Under the pieces are notes generated by a model. The model did not search any database, was not told the DNA's origin, and saw only the letters and a list, made by a program, of their open reading frames with translations. Shown here in pieces: positions 35,601-39,883 of a DNA stretch of 39,883 bases. Numbering within the stretch: position 1 is the first letter of the stretch; each line of letters starts with the position of its first letter. Source of the stretch: Euryarchaeota archaeon TMED173 (lineage in GTDB: Archaea > Thermoplasmatota > Poseidoniia > Poseidoniales > Thalassarchaeaceae); contig NHHW01000008.1 in assembly GCA_002172185.1 (NCBI GenBank), forward strand, positions 97,668 to 137,550, in the 5' to 3' direction. Made by a program: the position numbers and the translations under genes.

Positions 35601-37865
35601 GAGCATATTGACTTGCTTGCTTGCCAAGGAGATGTCCCACCCGGGGATCGGTACGAAACCAACGGTGTAGTTGGCCACGTCATTACCCGTATTCTTCAGA
35701 GTCAGTTGGGCGGACATCGGCACGGATGGGTCCCCAGTGACCACTGGTCCTGAGATTAGTTCTGCAGACCAGAGTTCTTCGATCGTGAAGGTGACGTTTG
35801 CAGTAGCATTTTTCGATATCGTGTCTGTGAACGACGCCCAGTTCGATGTTGCAATGAAATCGAACTTGAAAGTTCCCGCTGCCGGATATGGGAAGTCTTC
35901 GTTTGCATTGAATGAGATGCCTACGAATCCGTATCCTATCTCTCCGGGTTCGAGTTCCATATTCCCCGGACCAATTGATGCGATCCATCTGGTGTGTTCT
36001 GAAGTGCTGGCATCGGATTGTGGGGTGTCGCCATCAAAGGTTTTCCCATCGGCTTCTCCGCCTGATGGGACCAAGCTTACCTGAGCAAGTGTATCATCAG
36101 AACCCAGATTGTGGACTATGGTTACCTCGAATGGCACCCATCTGTCCGTATTACCTCCCAATACGTCATCTACTGAAACATCACTAGGAGTCCCGGTGAT
36201 TTGGATGTCTAGTTCTACCACACTGTCAATGACTAGTGTTGTCTGATTTGTAGAAGGTATTCCACCTTCCATGGGGATCGCTTGCATAATGATATCGACT
36301 TCCTCGATTGAGGACACCTTCCAAGAAGGATTCAGTGGCATTTCTAGCTCTGGGGTGGTTATTGTGACCGGAATCGTTCTGTTCTCGCCCGGAAGTAGAA
36401 CATCGGTGATGGTGATTGGGCAGTGTATTGTCCAATAAGGAACAGCCTCCGTTGCTCCTACACTGATTTGGAATTGCGCCGGGGCTGTTCCTGTGTTTCT
36501 GAGAGTGTAGTCTAGGGTTTTTGGAGTCCCGGGAGTAATGTTTGCGAAGTCCTCTAAGTAGACTGCGGGAACGGCGGGCGTTGTGCCTGGCCCTGTTCCA
36601 GGTTGGATATAACTGTGATTCTGGAAAATCTCTGACTGGTATGTACCTCCTGCCATTACAATTGTATTGGCCTCCAGAACGTAACCTGCTCCTATGCTCT
36701 GGACAGAGATTGTGACCACAACGGCATCGCCGTTGGCGGCATCAGCGGGAACCTCGATTGGAACCTGGATGGATTGTGTCTGGTCTTCTATAACTGTGAG
36801 AGGATCTGCTGTAGTGTACAGATTTTCACCATCACCTTGTGAGACATTTGCCCACCAATCATCAACTGCTGAGGTGTTTGATTGCGTGACTGTGAATGTG
36901 TCGGTATCTCCTGAGTTCTGTAGTATGAAGTTTAGAATGGTGGATGACCCGGGGTCGACATTGCGGTTGTTGGCAGGAATCAGGGTAGCCCTTAGTGCTA
37001 CGAAGTTGACTAGTCTCGATGGGATGTTTACCACTGACTGAGTTTCTCCAGTAACTAGGAGGCTGCCTCCCAAGGTGTAGTCTCCTTCCAGACTCGAACC
37101 ATCGAAGCTGATCGATACGTTGACTGGTTCTGGAGGGCTCGATAGGCTGCCTGGGTCTGCCTGCTCTGTACTTGATGTAATTGATACGGCCGAGCCTCCT
37201 AGAGTTGGAGTTAGGGTGAGTTGCGCGGAAACGTTGACTGGTTGGTTGCCCGTATTTATCACAGTGATTGCGCCCTGCCATTGGGCCCTAGCAAGGGAGC
37301 CCCCAGTACCAGGCAGGGAGTCGGCGATGTCTGAAGCCGATTCTACAGCGGCAACATCCACATTGCTTAGAGTAGACTGATCATTTGAAGAGTCGGAGTC
37401 TGATCCCGTTGTATCCCATAATGCAACTATGTTCAACCCTGTTGCTTGTGCACCGCTGACGTTAGTTGCATCCCAGAGTAACAAGTGGACCTCCTGTTGC
37501 CCGGGATTAATTGAAACCTCTCTGGAGTCTACATCTACTCCTCCTACTCTGAGGATTAGGTCGCCTTCCCCAACTCCTCCCCCGATGTTAACAATGCTCA
37601 CTCTGATGATGTGATTTTGTGGTGCGAGTACGGGGACTCCGGACACCATGGATGAGGGAGTGGTCACATTGAGATCTGTTACCGCCACATCCGGATCTGT
37701 TGACTTTCCTGATGTCATCATGGGAGACTCTTCTTCCGGATAAGTCGGGACTCCTGCCAGAAGGGGCATCAAGAGGAGGATGGCAGTCAGAATCGAGGCC
37801 TTGCACGCCATTCGTATGGCATTTCCTCTATCCGAAGAGTTGTTCGAGATGGCGTATGTTCCCAT
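32664..37865 (-). CDS. Giant secreted multi-domain membrane protein (CARDB/NEW3-like repeats)
   Basis: 1733 residues. A signal sequence lies at about residues 19-40 (MACKASILTAILLLMPLLAG). Residues about 57-175 look like a CARDB beta domain, followed to about 1525 by many beta-sandwich domains of about 100 residues with NEW3-like text such as LNFILQNSGDTDTF, LDYTLRNTGTAPAQF, IPYTLTNLGNLVETLNL and IQYELENKGNAMMDL, plus many Asn-X-Ser/Thr sequons. Four cysteines occur in one late domain. From about 1530 on there are four to five membrane helices (for example IPSAALAFLVIFFGALSLL and SVIGFMLLSPVLVDLIL) and a basic tail. The topology suggests a cell-surface array reaching outside with a polytopic membrane base. 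Function unknown; it heads the strand block that leads into the archaellum genes. Confidence 0.85.
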   Translation of the reverse strand: MGTYAISNNSSDRGNAIRMACKASILTAILLLMPLLAGVPTYPEEESPMMTSGKSTDPDVAVTDLNVTTPSSMVSGVPVLAPQNHIIRVSIVNIGGGVGEGDLILRVGGVDVDSREVSINPGQQEVHLLLWDATNVSGAQATGLNIVALWDTTGSDSDSSNDQSTLSNVDVAAVESASDIADSLPGTGGSLARAQWQGAITVINTGNQPVNVSAQLTLTPTLGGSAVSITSSTEQADPGSLSSPPEPVNVSISFDGSSLEGDYTLGGSLLVTGETQSVVNIPSRLVNFVALRATLIPANNRNVDPGSSTILNFILQNSGDTDTFTVTQSNTSAVDDWWANVSQGDGENLYTTADPLTVIEDQTQSIQVPIEVPADAANGDAVVVTISVQSIGAGYVLEANTIVMAGGTYQSEIFQNHSYIQPGTGPGTTPAVPAVYLEDFANITPGTPKTLDYTLRNTGTAPAQFQISVGATEAVPYWTIHCPITITDVLLPGENRTIPVTITTPELEMPLNPSWKVSSIEEVDIIMQAIPMEGGIPSTNQTTLVIDSVVELDIQITGTPSDVSVDDVLGGNTDRWVPFEVTIVHNLGSDDTLAQVSLVPSGGEADGKTFDGDTPQSDASTSEHTRWIASIGPGNMELEPGEIGYGFVGISFNANEDFPYPAAGTFKFDFIATSNWASFTDTISKNATANVTFTIEELWSAELISGPVVTGDPSVPMSAQLTLKNTGNDVANYTVGFVPIPGWDISLASKQVNMLKSRTSLFPNGVDRNPEGDMFTITVNIVPPSTASADGYHEIWVYVNGTDDSNRNIGYLANAPAYVNLTKVISAEISPTKSIAVIDSGESRVGQKTIILQLNNTGNSNVTYDLTLTNYDNTRIQVSFADDGTETYEKQQTVAPGAQAIVRIYATAGSSARADEDSRFDMTVQHDGMLLATSEITVQVAPDHAIIFIAPSSIQVAPGNTVQIPYTLTNLGNLVETLNLTAEFPEGAGNWSYSVNDSNFSIAPEESYSVMLTISLPGLNEGGSILEAYMNHSVIVRAVNITDPFPTWPTSITVNGTSQPVPVNQRKSLGGGVPAGTSLLTVEILPVFDVQLTQSPDRIALVPGVDRIIQYELENKGNAMMDLTISWETMDSDPIEDRFGVEAIVSSTSLSLAVGGTTSLTFRFSTLGDDHYKDEPGTFLLTRTPIGVDVDPQQDSTPIVVVRAQADDEILLNADTPGMYQCVNNDDDRCREIRIPWVNINPSGSTNAAERAYSLGLNGKIVPQLGGGFQYDASTDLPERLVTSTAYKKTHWSLSIDHDTNTGSGQCVLLDDQGTGLAATEDTVANCNSQWDMAPTTPYDLEPGGTHGGTIVIQVQIPLSSELAAGDGWDIYLQLRNPEEDQSTEFSTDLVVKIRMSQSTNPQINSLEFRGGGVEGDSTFIDVNIINAGNAVMPSDVQISLNCPTSPYLSITGMSSNKAVPALPAAGNHTVSWPVKLNPIPWYSSSEEVECTASIIIPSDVVQQGGIFGNVLSDDIKQVDIPIESWSTPSVDLAGVGIPSAALAFLVIFFGALSLLRRGMDDDQDRLHASAYVASMAFGTLSLSAISTILTIICAMGAIFFAGLVAWLSSSELQAIHDDRKKSRIGTRALIEDHDKEQANTRNELRAIISCAPFAFLPFVLITPELAIDLGATSIASVIGFMLLSPVLVDLILRFLDSSYNTLYRDLADIELRAIRIKKILGSAGKKPGSGGN

Positions 37866-37873
37866 TGCTTGCG

Positions 37874-37893
37874 CTCCCCTCCTCGTAGAGGAG
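37874..37893 (-). promoter_or_regulatory. Strong Shine-Dalgarno inside a leader hairpin of the giant gene
   Basis: On the minus strand GAGGAGGGGAG (37884-37874) ends nine bases before ATG 37865. Its GAGGAG forms a perfect six-base stem with CTCCTC through a TAC loop (37893-37879). The hairpin could hide part of the ribosome binding site. Confidence 0.5.
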
Positions 37894-37920
37894 ACTAACC
37901 ATGATTATGAAACAACCGGC

Positions 37921-37926
37921 GATAAA
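37921..37926 (-). promoter_or_regulatory. Possible TATA element for the giant surface-protein gene
   Basis: TTTATC on the minus strand lies 56-61 bases before ATG 37865. A start about 25 bases downstream would put the hairpin at the very 5' end of the mRNA. The element is weak and shares the 129-base divergent gap with the opposite gene. Confidence 0.3.
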
Positions 37927-37994
37927 TGGTTTTGTAACTGCCTTGGCCTCTATGTGACCGATGTAATGAAAAGTCACCGCTCACGTTCAGTTAC

Positions 37995-39173
37995 GTGGCG
38001 GACGCTGTATCCATAGTAGTAATCGTTCTCATCCTCGTTGCAATGATGAGTGGCTTGTTTCGAATCTTGCGTTCGGGAACTAGAAGGACGATTCTCCCTT
38101 CGACACGTAGAAACGTCCCTAACGAGCTCTTAGACGGTGGTTCCGTAAGATCTAGGTCTAGAAGGTCTGGGAGAGATAGGTCGGGTAGCGCTACCGTATC
38201 CGGTTCTCTTGGACAGGGTTCTCAGGCGATAGGTGCGGGGGTTCAAGAAGCGGAAGTTTCGACTGAAGAAGAGTCGGCTCTGGAACAGAGGCTGGAGAGG
38301 GAAGGTGCAAAGAGAGGTTCTGTGCAAATCAGCCTTTTGTGGGATAACTGGAACGATCTGGATCTACATGTAATAACGCCCTCTGGAGAACATGTCTACC
38401 ACGATAATAGGAACTCGAGTTGTGGTGGAGAATTAGATATAGACATGAATTTCAAGCCTACTTCAAAAACTCCTGTTGAAAACATCGTTTGGACGAAAAC
38501 TCCCCCTCCGGGAGTTTACAGAGTTGGTGTTAGACACTACAAAATCCATACAAAGGGGATCTTCGCCTGGGTCCCCTTCCTATCTAGGATACACAGGAAG
38601 AATGACACTGATTTCAAAGTCAGCATAACCATTGGGGATTCAAAGCGTTTCTACGAAGGATCCCTTGTGAAGAGTAATGAGCTGCAATTCGTAGCTAAGT
38701 TCGCTATTGCCGGATCTGATGGTGAGGTTCCCCAAGAAGAGGTTAGAGAGGAGATTCCGGAAGTTCAGGAGGACTTCTCAGAAGCTAGAGAGGTTGATAC
38801 CCTAAGGAGAAGGGTCGGAACTGTTCAGGATGGAGTTTCAGTGACTCTGAATTGGGATGGAAATGCTGATCTAGGGCTCTCTGTGAGTAACTCTGATGGA
38901 GAGGAAGTCTCTTTCTTTAGTCCTGATGGGCTAGATGGAGCTTCCTTCGATATCGGGGGATTCGATCCTAAGTCACCAGTCAGGTCTATACTTTGGGCTT
39001 CTGAGCCGCCCAAGGGAGCTTACAATATCTCTGTCAGGCAGTTTGAGACGGAGGGTGATGATGGTGACGTAGAATTCAGCATCACTCTGAATAATAAGGG
39101 CGAAGAGAAGTCCTTCACTGGCAGCGCTAGTTCGGACGGAAGCAGCATTGAAGCTGGAAGCTTCGAGATTTAG
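37995..39173 (+). CDS. Membrane-anchored protein with two YfaP/DUF2135-like beta domains
   Basis: 392 residues. The start is a GTG at 37995; residues about 4-25 form a membrane helix (VSIVVIVLILVAMMSGLF) followed by an Arg/Ser-rich linker. Domain 1 (about 112-230) has SLLWDNWNDLDLHVITPSGE, GGELDIDMNF and PPPGVYRVGVRHY, the DUF2135/YfaP pattern (W.. .DLDLHV.DP.G, GG.LD.D, PG.Y...V). Domain 2 (about 280-392) repeats it in weaker form: LNWDGNADLGLSV and PPKGAYNISVRQF, with the DLDLH Asp/His lost. Function is unknown; the family is associated with surface or envelope proteins. It is divergent from the giant surface gene and overlaps the mptE stop by four bases at its 3' end. Confidence 0.75.
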   Translation: MADAVSIVVIVLILVAMMSGLFRILRSGTRRTILPSTRRNVPNELLDGGSVRSRSRRSGRDRSGSATVSGSLGQGSQAIGAGVQEAEVSTEEESALEQRLEREGAKRGSVQISLLWDNWNDLDLHVITPSGEHVYHDNRNSSCGGELDIDMNFKPTSKTPVENIVWTKTPPPGVYRVGVRHYKIHTKGIFAWVPFLSRIHRKNDTDFKVSITIGDSKRFYEGSLVKSNELQFVAKFAIAGSDGEVPQEEVREEIPEVQEDFSEAREVDTLRRRVGTVQDGVSVTLNWDGNADLGLSVSNSDGEEVSFFSPDGLDGASFDIGGFDPKSPVRSILWASEPPKGAYNISVRQFETEGDDGDVEFSITLNNKGEEKSFTGSASSDGSSIEAGSFEI

Positions 39174-39883
39174 TCTGTCCAAAGACCTAGGATCCGCAGT
39201 GACTTCTCCATCCACTTTAGTTTCTCCAACTTTGTTGGCTCGTGAGTTTCTCCTGACCATCTTCCAACTGAGTCGGAGTTGGTCCCTAGCAAGCGGATGT
39301 TGTGATTTCTGACTCCCAGTGAAGCAAGGAAGCATGCAGCCCTATCACCGTCGGTGAACCCCCCGGGGTTGTGCATACCAGGGATTATGCTACTTGTCTG
39401 ATGAGTGAGAATCAGTTCAGGAGGTTCGCTCTGACCTCCGGATTCTCTGATCAATTCTAACCAGTCTTCGCGATTGTCGCCGTGCGCATGAAGCACCATC
39501 GGTATCGATCGTCGAGCGGCCCTATACGTCCCCTCACCACCATCCGCGTCACTAACCATACACGCCACGCGCGACCATGCCTTCTCTGAGAGAGGGTTTG
39601 GTATCTCCGAAATCACCCCTGCTGCACCGTCTGCGATAACGAGCAATGTCGTAGATTCGAGGGTATCGATCAATTCTTCTGGTTCAATTGCTGCCCCGAG
39701 TATTGCTACCAATGGGCCTCCGATCACCAGTCTGCGATACAAGTTTGAAATCGAGGCGCTCCTGTGGTTTCTTTCCCAAACTCTCACGCTAGATTGCTCT
39801 ACTGTTTTTAGCAAGTCCTCCGCGCTTTCTAGGTCTTCGATCTCCCCCCATTCAAAGTAATCCCTAACCTCATCCTGGAGATC
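39170..39883 (-). CDS. mptE: 6-hydroxymethyl-7,8-dihydropterin pyrophosphokinase, MptE type (partial)
   Basis: Archaeal enzyme that pyrophosphorylates 6-hydroxymethyldihydropterin in folate or methanopterin-type cofactor synthesis. Recognised from VIADGAAGVI, MVSDADGGEG, VLHAHGDN and the strong motif NPGGFTDGDRAACFLASLG, followed by LLGTNSDSVGRWSG and a Lys-rich end, as in the MptE/DUF115 family. The reading frame continues without a stop to the right edge (DLQDEVRDYFEWGEIEDLES), which fits the N-terminal helix of the family, so the start lies beyond the window; the apparent TTG at 39814 is not the true start. Confidence 0.88.
   Translation of the reverse strand, partial: DLQDEVRDYFEWGEIEDLESAEDLLKTVEQSSVRVWERNHRSASISNLYRRLVIGGPLVAILGAAIEPEELIDTLESTTLLVIADGAAGVISEIPNPLSEKAWSRVACMVSDADGGEGTYRAARRSIPMVLHAHGDNREDWLELIRESGGQSEPPELILTHQTSSIIPGMHNPGGFTDGDRAACFLASLGVRNHNIRLLGTNSDSVGRWSGETHEPTKLEKLKWMEKSLRILGLWTD

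Noticed and set aside
37995-39173. TerD-type tellurium resistance protein
   Set aside because: The WDxxxDLDLHV, GG.LD.D and PG.Y pattern fits YfaP/DUF2135 better, and a membrane anchor is present; no ter neighbours.
39170-39814. Complete mptE starting at TTG 39814
   Set aside because: The frame stays open to the window edge and encodes residues fitting the family N terminus, so the gene is cut by the edge.

Overview
The window looks like chromosome of a planktonic euryarchaeon, most probably a Marine Group II archaeon (Candidatus Poseidoniales). Evidence: an intein-free archaeal DNA polymerase D large subunit, an archaellum gene set (flaB, flaF, flaG, flaH, flaI, flaJ plus a preflagellin peptidase), an archaeal pterin kinase (MptE type), very large secreted beta-domain proteins, archaeal TATA-like promoters and AGGTGA-type ribosome binding sites. 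Genes are tightly packed. No gene-free stretch exceeds about 130 bases, and I see no tRNA, rRNA, CRISPR array or insertion sequence. Lineage is inferred from gene content, not from a marker-gene comparison.

Layout. 1-7582 (minus): a translationally coupled helicase-nuclease pair of AddA/AddB type; the AddA-like gene runs off the left edge. 7606-12824 (minus): a secreted thioredoxin-like protein, a low-specificity threonine aldolase, and a 1038-residue surface protein made of a seven-repeat RCC1 propeller and 16 Cys-rich GCC2/GCC3-like repeats. 12921-15854 (plus): a PLP aminotransferase and a long Ala/Lys/Glu coiled-coil protein with a helix-hairpin-helix-like tail. 15856-19589 (minus): pyrE, a CsaA-like tRNA-binding-fold protein, a cyclophilin, a class II fumarase carrying an N-terminal ribbon-helix-helix domain, and a cysteine dioxygenase-like cupin. 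19662-23579 (plus): the DNA polymerase D large subunit.

23572-37865 (all minus) is a surface/motility block. Transcription order is: a 1733-residue secreted multi-domain membrane protein, a 347-residue helical plus beta-domain cytoplasmic protein, then (after its own promoter) a single archaellin flaB, an unassigned coiled-coil protein in the place of flaC/D/E, flaF, flaG, flaH, flaI, flaJ and the A24 preflagellin peptidase. Divergent from the block, a membrane-anchored protein with two YfaP/DUF2135-like beta domains lies at 37995-39173, followed by the pterin kinase mptE, cut by the right edge.

The parts most likely to be new are the non-canonical archaellum locus (two extra upstream genes, no recognisable flaC/D/E, a FlaF with a phage-tail-like inserted module), the RHH-fumarase fusion, and a bacterial-style AddAB-like nuclease in an archaeon.
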